Shown here: piece by piece, positions 8,999 through 17,074 of the stretch
How positions within the stretch are numbered: position 1 is the stretch's first letter
How the letters are laid out: every line of letters starts with the position of its first letter
Assembly (NCBI RefSeq): GCF_006088715.1
Contig: NZ_CP030771.1
Coordinates: 124,001 to 188,000 of the forward strand
Direction: 5' to 3'
DNA: 64,000 nt
Source of the DNA: Streptomyces sp. YIM 121038
GTDB lineage: Bacteria > Actinomycetota > Actinomycetes > Streptomycetales > Streptomycetaceae
Position numbers and translations under genes: made by a program
Notes under the pieces: generated by a model
Told to the model about the DNA's origin: nothing
The model's input: the letters and a program-made list of their open reading frames with translations, nothing else
The model's database searches: none

Positions 8999-9361
8999 CC
9001 CAGAAGGCATGGCGAGGCGTCAGGCCCATCCCGAAGCCCCCCCATGGCGCGCCCTGCCTGCAAGCCGCCCGCCCCATCAGGCCATGCGGCCGCGGACAAC
9101 CGGGCAGCCGGCAGCCGGGCGGCAGCACCACCCCCGCACCCGCTCCCCGGCGAGCCCCCAGGGACAAGCCCCCGGCCGCCGCCCACGACAGCCGAACCGC
9201 CCCGCCCGCCCCGCCGCCGAGCGACGTCGCTCCGGAGACCCGCGCAGACACCTCGACGAGCGGGAGAGCGCCCTCCAGCCCCGGCCGATCCGGGCCCGGC
9301 ACCAGCGGAACACCATCCGCCCGGCCCCGCCGCCCTGGCCTGACCAGCCGCCGCGCCCCCC
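8999..9361. other. Gene-free stretch between convergent genes
   Basis: The stretch lies between the LysR gene and a convergent minus-strand gene. It is C-rich; open frames on both strands are Pro/Arg/Ala low complexity with no domain or good ribosome site. Nothing else is recognised. Confidence 0.5.
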
Positions 9362-9877
9362 TCACACCGCGCAGGACCTTGCCATGAGCTCCTCCACCAG
9401 AGCGCTCTTGGACGCAGAGCAGGCCGCCCCGCCCTCGCTGCCGGCCGTAAACCGCTGAGCCAAAGCCATCTTCCACGCGCTGCAGCGCCGGACTTCCGCG
9501 GGCCGCAGCCGCAGGCAGTCACGGAGCAGCACGTGACCAAGGCGGGGCTTTGTGCCCGCGCCCCCGCCGTACAGATGGTGCCCGAAAGCTCCAGGCGGGG
9601 TGGGGAATGCCTCCCGCCCCTGAATCCCGAGGCCGCCTTCGTGCTGGCAGCCCTGCCCTGCGAGCCCAGAGACCAACTCGGGCACGGACGCCTCCCCGGA
9701 CAGCACGATACCGAGGTCGACGACCGGCTTGGCGGCACATCCGGGCACGCCCGTACCGCCGACGTGCTCGATGGACAACGCCAGACCCGCGACGTGAGGA
9801 GCCGGCCGCTGCCGCAGATCCTCCAACCGCTCGGACCATCGGGGGCCGCAGGCGCTCACCACGATCTCGTCCGTCAT
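9362..9877 (-). CDS. GrpB-family (UPF0157, nucleotidyltransferase-fold) protein
   Basis: Protein of 171 aa matching the GrpB family: SIEHVGGTGVPGCAAKPVVDLGIVL near the middle follows the family pattern of His-x-Gly-x-Thr/Ser-x-Val-Pro-Gly followed by Ala-Lys-Pro and an Asp. RDCLRLRP occupies the place of the usual FRDYLR block. Gly-Cys in PGCAAK and CLR for YLR are unusual substitutions and may mean drift or recent decay. The ATG at 9877 has GAGGGA nine bases upstream. These proteins share the minimal nucleotidyltransferase fold; the function is not established. Confidence 0.7.
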   Translation of the reverse strand: MTDEIVVSACGPRWSERLEDLRQRPAPHVAGLALSIEHVGGTGVPGCAAKPVVDLGIVLSGEASVPELVSGLAGQGCQHEGGLGIQGREAFPTPPGAFGHHLYGGGAGTKPRLGHVLLRDCLRLRPAEVRRCSAWKMALAQRFTAGSEGGAACSASKSALVEELMARSCAV

Positions 9878-9983
9878 GCCGGCAGTCCCTCAGGGGCGCC
9901 GGAGCCCCATCGCATTCCTCAGGGGTCTGCGGCCAGCGCCTACCCGGTCGCTGGCCACTCCATACGGTGGGCGTTGCGTGCTG

Positions 9984-10517
9984 TCACCAGCGGGCGACAA
10001 GAGTCTCCTTCTTACCCCGGTTCCGGTAAAGCCATGTGGCGCCCGGAGCAGCAGCCCCGGTCAGGTAACCGACGATGGGCTCCCGCTGGGCTGCGCTGTC
10101 CAGTTCGCCAAGCAGTTCCAGGGCATCGGGCATGGAGAAGAAAGCCACTTGTTCGATGTCGCCGTCCTGCGGCGTCAGGTCCCCCGACCACTGCTCGACC
10201 TCGAAGGCCGCGGCCAACGCCGAGGGGTGCCGCTCGGAGTCGACGTGCACGAGGAAAGCAGTCCGCGCCGGATCACCGATCAGCAGCCCGGTCTCCTCCT
10301 CAAGCTCGCGCCGAAGAGCTTCATGCAGAAGCTCCCCGTCCTCGACTCCGCCACCGGGCAGCGACCACAGCAGCGCGCCGTCGGCACCGAGACTCTCTCG
10401 CACCAGCAGAATCTCGTCGCCCCGGCGGATGATGCCGATGACCAACTGCACGCGGGGTATAGCGTCCTTCGCCTCTTCAGCTGTCATCACCTGACGATAC
10501 GTGATCCGCTCGGCCAC
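9984..10517 (-). CDS. Nudix hydrolase
   Basis: Nudix-fold protein of 177 aa with a complete Nudix box at residues 56-78 (G-x5-E-x7-REL-x-EE-x-GL; the metal-binding core reads RELEEETG). Residues 24-50 form the first sheet strands (VQLVIGIIRRGDEILLVRES). It should cleave a nucleoside-diphosphate-linked compound using Mg2+; the substrate cannot be predicted. The annotated start is a GTG; an ATG ten codons in (10487) is equally possible because neither has a strong ribosome site. It is one of three unrelated minus-strand genes here. Confidence 0.88.
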   Translation of the reverse strand: MAERITYRQVMTAEEAKDAIPRVQLVIGIIRRGDEILLVRESLGADGALLWSLPGGGVEDGELLHEALRRELEEETGLLIGDPARTAFLVHVDSERHPSALAAAFEVEQWSGDLTPQDGDIEQVAFFSMPDALELLGELDSAAQREPIVGYLTGAAAPGATWLYRNRGKKETLVARW

Positions 10518-10579
10518 TCGCCGAGCCCCGCACTGCTCACGAGAGACAAGGCGTCATCGCAGACCAGCCATCAGATGGA

Positions 10580-11221
10580 TCACAGGTTCCCGAGCCAGCG
10601 ATGTCCCGGGTGAACACGGATGAGAAGACCGGCCAGCGCCGAGCGCTGAGCTGACGTCATATGCGGCAGGGCCGCGTTGAAGTCCTCCTCATCCTTGGGG
10701 CGTACGTGCTTGGCCTTGAACAGCAGGACCAGTTCCGGCGCCAGGTAGGGGATTCCGTCCGGGGTAAGGCGGACGATCTCGCTGTAGGGAAGCCGGATCG
10801 TCTCATCGCGCCGGCAGATCCAGGTCCTGCCGTCGTGAGGTTCGCGGAACACATCAAGCAAGTAGCCGCCGGTGGCCGGCTCGCGCAGCCAGGTCTGGTG
10901 TGTGGCGGCCAACACGCCCGGTGTGGCGTTCTCCCAGATCCGGCCGCTGCCGACCGCATCGAAGACATATCCGGGAAAGCGGCTGCGAATCTCGGGGAAC
11001 TCCGCGGCCGGGACCGCGATCTCGATGTCCCCGTGCTCGCGCGTCTGCGTACCGCGGAACAGATCCAGCGCCCAGCCAGCGGCGACACACCACAACGCGG
11101 CGACCCCGGCCAGGCGCTGCGCAACCTCACCCGGAGTCCAGCAGGACGACCACCTTGCGTCCAGGGCATCGAGCCCGGCAGCCGACAGCTCGACGCCCCC
11201 ACGGGGAAGTTGCTCACTCAC
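10580..11221 (-). CDS. Aminoglycoside-2''-adenylyltransferase-like nucleotidyltransferase
   Basis: Protein of 213 aa of the ANT(2'')-like nucleotidyltransferase family. The block CVAAGWALDLFRGTQTREHGDIEIAV carries the Gly-x-Ala-(Leu/Ile)-Asp and His-x-Asp-Ile-Glu signature of the polymerase-beta-type active site, with Asp in the first and Asp/Glu in the second motif. LLFKAKHVRPKDEEDF near the C-terminus is also typical of the family. The GTG at 11221 starts just before the conserved region; a longer frame upstream is not credible. Such chromosomal homologues in actinobacteria are common, and actual aminoglycoside resistance should not be assumed. Confidence 0.75.
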   Translation of the reverse strand: MSEQLPRGGVELSAAGLDALDARWSSCWTPGEVAQRLAGVAALWCVAAGWALDLFRGTQTREHGDIEIAVPAAEFPEIRSRFPGYVFDAVGSGRIWENATPGVLAATHQTWLREPATGGYLLDVFREPHDGRTWICRRDETIRLPYSEIVRLTPDGIPYLAPELVLLFKAKHVRPKDEEDFNAALPHMTSAQRSALAGLLIRVHPGHRWLGNL

Positions 11222-11584
11222 CCGAAGGAACCTACCAGCGGGAGGGAAGCGACCCCGCGGAATTCCTCCCGGGCAAGCCGACCCATCCGCGCCTTCCGGC
11301 GTTCGGCAGACCGGCCAAAGCCCCCCACCCCTCCCGGCAAAAGCACCCGGCAAGGTTCGAAGCGAAGGCGAAAGCACAGCACGGGCACCCCACTCACCGA
11401 GCATCAGGGGCCATGAGGACCAAGCACAGCCACCCCCACGCAAACACCACCTCCACACCGACCGGAACAACACCGAAGACGGCCAGAGTGACACCGCACC
11501 TCACAACACCGGGACCACACCGCACCGCACCGCACACACCGGACAGGCACAACACCCCACAGCAGACACAGACACCCCAGAACA

Positions 11585-11700
11585 CCCACACACCCGGGGA
11601 CACCCAGACACCCAGACACCCGGGGACGCCCGGGGACACCCGGACACCCGGACACCCGGATACCCGGACACCCGGACACCCGGGAATGCCCACACACCCG
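11585..11700. repeat. Short tandem array of ACACCCGG-type units
   Basis: About a dozen imperfect 8-10 bp units of the form GACACCCGGA or GACACCCGGG in a row, with GACACCCAGA variants at the left edge. No spacers are present. It is a minisatellite in the non-coding DNA upstream of the afsA-like gene. Confidence 0.85.
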
Positions 11701-12034
11701 GCGGGGTGCGCAACCACCAGGCGGCGCTGACGCACCCTCACACCAGGGGCAGGGGGCGGGAAGCTGCCACCCGCCCCCACCACGGATGACGACCTTCCAC
11801 TTTCAGCCACCCAACCGCCCCTCACACCCCGCCCCGCACCCCCAACTCCCCGCCCCGGGCGAACAGTTCCGGTCAACTCCGCCACCACCCCGCCCCCGCC
11901 GCACCCCGCACCGGCACTCGCCGCGCCTCCGGGTGCACCCGCCCGACGAGCCGCCCTTCCCCCACCGCCCCGCACCCCGCCCCCCAGCCACGGCACCCCG
12001 TGCCACGGGCAGGATCCGGACACCCCTCGACAAC

Positions 12035-12055
12035 AAAAAGAACACTCGTTATGTT
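12035..12055. promoter_or_regulatory. Putative ARE upstream of the afsA-like gene
   Basis: AAAAA-GAAC-ACT-CGTTATGTT. It shares the AAAAA run, the GAAC-N3-CGTTAT core and the closing TT with the element upstream of the receptor gene (3578-3599). Located 73 bp before the ATG at 12129, where repression by an ArpA-type receptor would be expected. Confidence 0.55.
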
Positions 12056-12128
12056 GCTGGACGGCGAGACAGCGCCAACCGAGCACAAGTGCAAGCGGTC
12101 ACTCGCAACCACTCAACGGGGGCTCACC

Positions 12129-12858
12129 ATGCCTGTCACCCAGCACCTCACCCACACACCCGCACACCCCGCCCACACACCCGCACAACCCACCCTCGCA
12201 CCCCACCACGTGCACAAACACAACCCCGCCGAAGTCCTCCTCACCGGCTACGACACCCTGCGCCCCGACACCTACACCGTCACCGCCCAATGGCCGACAC
12301 ACCACCCCTTCTACACCCCCACCCCCCACCTCAACGACCCCCTCCTGTTCATCGAAACCATCCGCCAGTGCTTCCCCCTCCTCGCCCACAACGCCTACCA
12401 CCTCCCCCACAACCACCACCTCATCTGGCAATACCTCACCGCCGACATCAACCCCCACGCCATGCACCACACCCCCCACCACCCCACCCACCTCACCCTC
12501 TACATCACCTGCTCCGACATCCGCCGCCGCACAAACGGCCACCTCACCGCCCTCACCCTCCACGCCATCGCCCTCCGAAACGGCACCCACCTCGGCACCG
12601 CACAAACCCGCTTCTCCGCCCACTCCCCCACCATCTACCAACGCATCCGCAGCAACCACCCCAAACCCCCACCACACCCCCACCCACCCCACCCACGTCA
12701 ACCGCCGAAACCCCCACGACGTCGTCCTCCACCCCCAACCCCACCACTGGACCCTCCGCAACGACACACCACCCACCCCACCCTTCGACCACCCCGTCGA
12801 CCACACCCCCGGCATGCTCCTCCTCGAAGCCGCCCGCCAAGCCACCCACGCCACCCAC
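12129..12858 (+). pseudogene. afsA-like gamma-butyrolactone synthase gene, frameshifted and 3'-degraded
   Basis: The first about 175 codons encode an AfsA/ScbA hotdog domain: VHKHNPAEVLLTGYD, AQWPTHHPFY, NDPLLFIETIRQCFPLL and LGTAQTRFSAHSPTIYQRIR. The frame is then lost in a C-rich run (about 12655-12695) and the second domain continues in the next frame as HDVVLHPQPHHWTLRND and FDHPVDHTPGMLLLEAARQA, both diagnostic for AfsA. After about 12850 no frame shows the usual (F/Y)xELDxPCW region; the DNA turns into C/A-rich repeats. GGGGG precedes the ATG. AfsA enzymes condense a beta-ketoacyl chain with dihydroxyacetone phosphate to start butyrolactone synthesis. A single-base sequencing error could explain the shift but not the missing C-terminus. 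Confidence 0.8.
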
Positions 12859-13079
12859 CACCACACACCACCCAACAGCAACACCAACCGCACCCAGCAG
12901 CCACAGCCCGGACACAGCCACCACCACAAACACTGGACCTGGACCGAGCCGGACAGGCACCGCCACCCTCACCCGCACCCCCACCCACACACACCCCGCC
13001 TCACCACCACCCACCCCACCCCCCTACCCACACATCCACGCCACCTTCCATCCACACCCACCCCCACCCACATCACCAC

Positions 13080-13174
13080 CACCAGCACCACCGACACCCA
13101 CACCACCGGCACCGACACCCACACCACCGGCACCGGCACCGGCACCGGCACCGGCACCGGCACCGGCACCACCC
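13080..13174. repeat. Hexanucleotide tandem run (GGCACC)n
   Basis: Eight or so consecutive GGCACC units at about 13126-13174, preceded by two copies of a CACCGACACCCACACC-like unit. It lies where the 3' end of the afsA-like gene would be expected. Confidence 0.85.
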
Positions 13175-13242
13175 ACATCACCGCCACCCAGAACAACCAA
13201 ACCGCCTTCACCAGCACCATCACCACCACACCCCACCCCTAG

Positions 13243-14159
13243 ACACAACCCACCCACAGCCCCACACCCACCCACCAACAAACAGCCACAGCCAGACAGC
13301 CGCGACATCAGCGGACAGCACAACGGCCAACCCGCCAGGCCCAGTTAGCCACGCTCCCCCTGCGCATACGCCCTATTCGCAATGGCTAACGCGACCTCCC
13401 CGCTGGGCAAGCCATAGACCCGATGGCCAGCCGCCCAGCGGGCCTCCGCGGACAAGCGAGCCCCTTCCCCCGAAGCGGAAGGAATGGCCTACTCCGCTCA
13501 TCCGCCAACAGATCGTCCCAAACTTCCCACTCGTCACCCGAGCCTCGCCGTACCCGCCCCGTCGTCACGTCAGGGACCGTTGCAGTACTGATTACGGCCC
13601 ACTTGGCGGCGCCGGGGCGCCGCGTGGATTTCGGCGGTCGGGGGGCGGCGGAAGGACGTATTCACAGGCCACACGGCACGTGCTCGTCGGTGGGGCGTCC
13701 GTGGGTGGTAACCAGCCGGTGGACTTGGCTTCAAAGCTTGCGCACAAATTGCACACACACCCCTCTCCAGACGGGCTCCGATGGTCTATGTTGACCGTGC
13801 TTCGCCTGCGTGGTCACGAGGCAACGGATAGTGATCTGCGGGTGCGGCGCCACGGAAGGCCAGCATTGCCGTCTCGGGCGGCGGACGTGGGGGTGATCAG
13901 TACTTGGGGCCCGGGCGACGGCCTCAGGCATGAGGGGGGCAACCTGGAATTCGACGGGTTCCCGCATGCCTGGAAGGGCCGGCAGGGCGTACGCGTCCGC
14001 CGCCCGGGTGGGGTGGTCAAGTAGCGCTGCAACAACCGGGATGTCATCGCGGAGGGCGACGGCGTCCCGAGGGGAGGAACGGTGCGGCGCGGGGGGCTGG
14101 GGGCCTCCCGAGGGGTGGACCAGTGCGGGGGGCGGGGGCCTCCCGAGGGGGGAGGAACC
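13243..14159. other. Long non-coding leader of the exopolysaccharide operon
   Basis: About 900 bp with no supported gene. Base composition returns to normal after about 13350. The final 100 bp contain three copies of a TCCCGAGGGGNGGA block (14065, 14106 and 14141), each of which could serve as a ribosome site. The operon promoter must lie here, but I could not identify convincing -35/-10 boxes. Confidence 0.5.
14065..14154 (+). repeat. Triplicated TCCCGAGGGG(A/T/G)GGA block before the first EPS gene
   Basis: Copies start at 14065, 14106 and 14141, spaced 41 and 35 bp. Copy 1 is followed by an in-frame GTG (14082) and copy 3 by the ATG used here (14160). The arrangement looks like duplication of a ribosome-binding segment. 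Confidence 0.7.
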
Positions 14160-15683
14160 ATGTGGAGCGAACACGTCGAGCCCACTGGCGACCTGCGGGG
14201 GGCTGTACAGCCGGGGGAATTAGTCAGCCCGTTCTCACCGGCGCGCGGGCGCCCGGTGAACGGGGCGCTCAGCCAGCCCGCGATCGACTGGGAGCAGCGG
14301 TACCGGCGTACCGTGATCACCAGCGACACCGTCGCCACAGCCTTCGTAGTGGCGGCGATCGGCAACTTCTTCGGGGCCCGGGACGCGGCCAACTGGCATG
14401 AGAAGTGGGGCATTCTCGCCTTCGGCACCGAGCTGCTCGTGCTGGGGGCCCTGGCGGTGAGCCGCTCGTGGGCTCCGGCCGTGCTCGGCCAAGGGGCCGA
14501 GGAATTCCGGCGGCTCGGACGCTCGCTGTTCGCGGCGACCGTCGTCCTGGCGCTCGGCGGGATCGCCTTCACCTCGCGCAACATCAAACTCTGGATCTTC
14601 GTCGCGATACCGGCGATCGCGATCATCACCATGACGGCGCGGTATCTGCTGCGCCTGTGGCTGCACAAGCAGCGCAAGGAAGGCCGGTGCCTCAGACCGG
14701 TGCTCGCCGCCGGGAGCCTGGCCACCGTGCGCGATCTGATCACCCGGGCCCGTAAGTTCCCGCACCTGGGCTGGCGGGTGGAGGCGGTCTGCACGACGGA
14801 CGGTCTCGGCCCCGACGGTGACCACCTGGACGGCGTGCCGGTCGTCGGCCGCCTCGCGGACGTCGCGGGCCACGTACGCCGTGACGGCTACCGCGTCGTC
14901 GCGGTCACACCGGACCCGCACTGGTCGCCCGACAGCCTGCAGCGCCTCGCCTGGAACCTCGAGGGCAGCGATGCCGAGATGGTCGTGGCGCCCGTGCTGA
15001 TGGAGGTGGCAGGACCGCGGCTGCACGTCGACGCGGTGCTCGGGATCCCGCTGCTCCGGGTCAGCATGCCGACCTTCACCGGGGGCCGCCGAGCCGTCAA
15101 GGAGGTCGTCGACCGGATGGGTGCGGCCATCCTGCTGCTGCTGTTCGCGCCCCTGATGGTGCTGGTTGCGCTGCTCGTCCTCCTGGACAGCCGGGGTGGG
15201 GCGTTCTACCGGCAGCGCCGAGTCGGCAAGGACGGCCGGGAGTTCACCATTCTGAAGTTCCGCACCATGGTCGTCGGCGCGGACGGGGCGCGGGCCGCGC
15301 TGGCCGAACGCAACGAGGGCGCGGGACTGTTGTTCAAGCTCCGCAGGGATCCGCGGGTGACCCGGGTGGGAGCGGTGCTGCGCCGGTACTCGCTCGACGA
15401 ACTTCCGCAGCTCTTCAACGTACTCACGGGATCGATGTCGCTCGTCGGCCCGCGGCCTCCGTTGCCGGAGGAGTCCGCCGCGTACGGCCCGGACATCCGG
15501 CGGCGGCTGCTCGTCAAGCCCGGGCTCACCGGCCTGTGGCAGATCAGCGGGCGCAGCGACCTGCCGTGGGTGGAGGCGGTCCGCCTCGACCTGCGGTACG
15601 TGGAGGACTGGTCGCTCGCTCTGGACACAGTGATCTTGTGGAAGACCCTGCGGGCGGTGCTCCAGGGGCAGGGGGCCTACTGA
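14160..15683 (+). CDS. Exopolysaccharide polyprenyl-glycosylphosphotransferase (initiating sugar transferase)
   Basis: WcaJ/CpsE-type phosphoglycosyltransferase of 507 aa that loads the first sugar-1-phosphate onto undecaprenyl phosphate. The N-terminal half has four to five hydrophobic segments, then a CoA-binding-like region, then a membrane re-entrant helix (AAILLLLFAPLMVLVALLVL, about residues 320-340). The catalytic Bac_transf domain carries KFRTMVVGAD, RYSLDELPQLFNVL with the Asp-Glu pair, SLVGPRPPLPEE and KPGLTGLWQISGRS. The ATG at 14160 follows GGGGGAGGAACC; an in-frame GTG 26 codons earlier also has a ribosome site. It is the first gene of the EPS run. Confidence 0.93.
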   Translation: MWSEHVEPTGDLRGAVQPGELVSPFSPARGRPVNGALSQPAIDWEQRYRRTVITSDTVATAFVVAAIGNFFGARDAANWHEKWGILAFGTELLVLGALAVSRSWAPAVLGQGAEEFRRLGRSLFAATVVLALGGIAFTSRNIKLWIFVAIPAIAIITMTARYLLRLWLHKQRKEGRCLRPVLAAGSLATVRDLITRARKFPHLGWRVEAVCTTDGLGPDGDHLDGVPVVGRLADVAGHVRRDGYRVVAVTPDPHWSPDSLQRLAWNLEGSDAEMVVAPVLMEVAGPRLHVDAVLGIPLLRVSMPTFTGGRRAVKEVVDRMGAAILLLLFAPLMVLVALLVLLDSRGGAFYRQRRVGKDGREFTILKFRTMVVGADGARAALAERNEGAGLLFKLRRDPRVTRVGAVLRRYSLDELPQLFNVLTGSMSLVGPRPPLPEESAAYGPDIRRRLLVKPGLTGLWQISGRSDLPWVEAVRLDLRYVEDWSLALDTVILWKTLRAVLQGQGAY

Positions 15684-15757
15684 TGCGGGGAGTTCGTCGT
15701 CCGGCCGGTACACGGAAGGCAGGCCGGAAGGGCGTGCCTGGGGGGGAGGAACGGGTT

Positions 15758-17074
15758 ATGAGAGTCAGCGTCCTGGGGCTCGGTTACGTGGGCTGCGTGT
15801 CGGCCGCGTGCTTGGCCAGCATGGGGCACGAGGTCATCGGCGTCGACGTGAACCAGGTGAAGGTCGACCTGGTCAACGACGGCAAGGCCCCGGTGATCGA
15901 GGAGCGGATCGGCGAGCTCACCGCCGAGGTGGTGCGGTCCGGCGCCTTACGGGCCACGCGCGACGTCCGTGAAGCGATCATGGGGAGTGAGGTGTCGCTG
16001 GTCTGCGTGGGTACGCCCTCGGAGGCCAACGGCAGCCTGTGCACCACGTACTTGGAGCGCGTCACCGAGCAGATCGGGGCCGCGCTCGCCGAGCGGGGCG
16101 GGCGGCACACGGTCGTGTTCCGCAGCACCATGCTCCCGGGCACCTGCCTGAACCTGCTGGTGCCGATCCTGGAGAAGTACGTGGGCGGCACGGCCGGGGT
16201 GGACTTCGGGGTCTCGGTCAACCCGGAGTTCCTGCGCGAGGGCACGAGCGTGCGGGACTTCTTCGACCCGCCGAAGACCGTGATCGGCGAGCTCGACCCG
16301 GCGAGCGGCGACGCGGTGGCGGCGCTGTACGAGGGCCTGCCCGGCGAGGTGTTCCGGGTGCCGGTGCCGACGGCCGAGGCGATCAAGTACGCGGACAACG
16401 CCTTCCACGGCCTGAAGATCGGCTTCGCGAACGAGCTGGGCGCGGTGTGCCAGGCGCTCGGGGTGGACTCGCACCAGGTGATGGACGTGTTCCTGGCCGA
16501 CCGCAAGCTGAACATCAGCCCCGCCTATCTGCGGCCCGGCTTCGCCTTCGGCGGCTCCTGCCTGCCCAAGGACCTGCGGAGTCTGGTGTACGCGGCGCAG
16601 CGGGCCGACGTCTCGGTGCCGATCCTGTCCCATGTGCTGCCCTCCAACGCCGACCATCTGCAGCGCGCGGTGGAGCTGGTCGAGCGCACCGGCAAGCGGC
16701 GGGTGGGCCTGTTCGGGCTCTCCTTCAAGCCCGGCACCGACGACCTCCGCGAGAGCCCGCTGGTGGAGCTGGCGGAGCGGCTCTTCGGCAAGGGGTACGA
16801 ACTCAAGATCTACGACGCCAACGTGAGCCTCTCCCGGCTGATCGGGGCGAACCGCGAGTACATCGAGACCCGCCTTCCGCACCTCGCGCAGTTGCTCGCC
16901 GACTCCGTCGACGAGGTGCTCGAACACGCCGACGTATGCCTGGTCGGGACCAAGGATCCGGCGGTGCTCTCGGCGCTGCCCCATGGTGACGGACCGGTGA
17001 TCGTCGATCTCATCCGCCTTCCGGACGCCGAGGAGCGCCGGGCCGAAACGGGGTACTTGGGTCTTGCTTGGTAA
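15758..17074 (+). CDS. AlgD-like nucleotide-sugar (GDP-mannose) 6-dehydrogenase
   Basis: NAD-dependent four-electron dehydrogenase of 438 aa making a nucleotide-linked uronic acid. The Rossmann motif GLGYVG is at residues 7-12, and the catalytic Cys in FGGSCLPKD is residue 268, the same number as in Pseudomonas AlgD. Several blocks match AlgD better than UDP-glucose dehydrogenases as I remember them: HTVVFRSTMLPGT, GVSVNPEFLREGT, GLSFKPGTDDLRESPLVELAE and GANREYIE. GDP-mannuronate is therefore the likely product, though UDP-glucose remains possible. GGGGGGAGGA precedes the ATG. The downstream glycosyltransferase overlaps its end by 11 bp. Confidence 0.9.
   Translation: MRVSVLGLGYVGCVSAACLASMGHEVIGVDVNQVKVDLVNDGKAPVIEERIGELTAEVVRSGALRATRDVREAIMGSEVSLVCVGTPSEANGSLCTTYLERVTEQIGAALAERGGRHTVVFRSTMLPGTCLNLLVPILEKYVGGTAGVDFGVSVNPEFLREGTSVRDFFDPPKTVIGELDPASGDAVAALYEGLPGEVFRVPVPTAEAIKYADNAFHGLKIGFANELGAVCQALGVDSHQVMDVFLADRKLNISPAYLRPGFAFGGSCLPKDLRSLVYAAQRADVSVPILSHVLPSNADHLQRAVELVERTGKRRVGLFGLSFKPGTDDLRESPLVELAERLFGKGYELKIYDANVSLSRLIGANREYIETRLPHLAQLLADSVDEVLEHADVCLVGTKDPAVLSALPHGDGPVIVDLIRLPDAEERRAETGYLGLAW

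Larger units (their letters stand above)
11222..12128. other. Repeat-rich upstream region of the afsA-like gene
   Basis: No gene is supported in about 900 bp. C/A-rich low-complexity DNA with a short-unit tandem array (11585-11700) and one operator-like palindrome (12035-12055). The promoter of the afsA-like gene is expected in the last 150 bp. Confidence 0.5.

Noticed and set aside
10580..11221. Aminoglycoside resistance gene call
   Set aside because: The nucleotidyltransferase family is clear, but chromosomal homologues are widespread and nothing in the context supports a resistance role.
13386..13794. Short open frames in the EPS leader (60 to 123 aa)
   Set aside because: No ribosome site, no domain, and mutually overlapping frames on both strands; composition does not favour any one of them.
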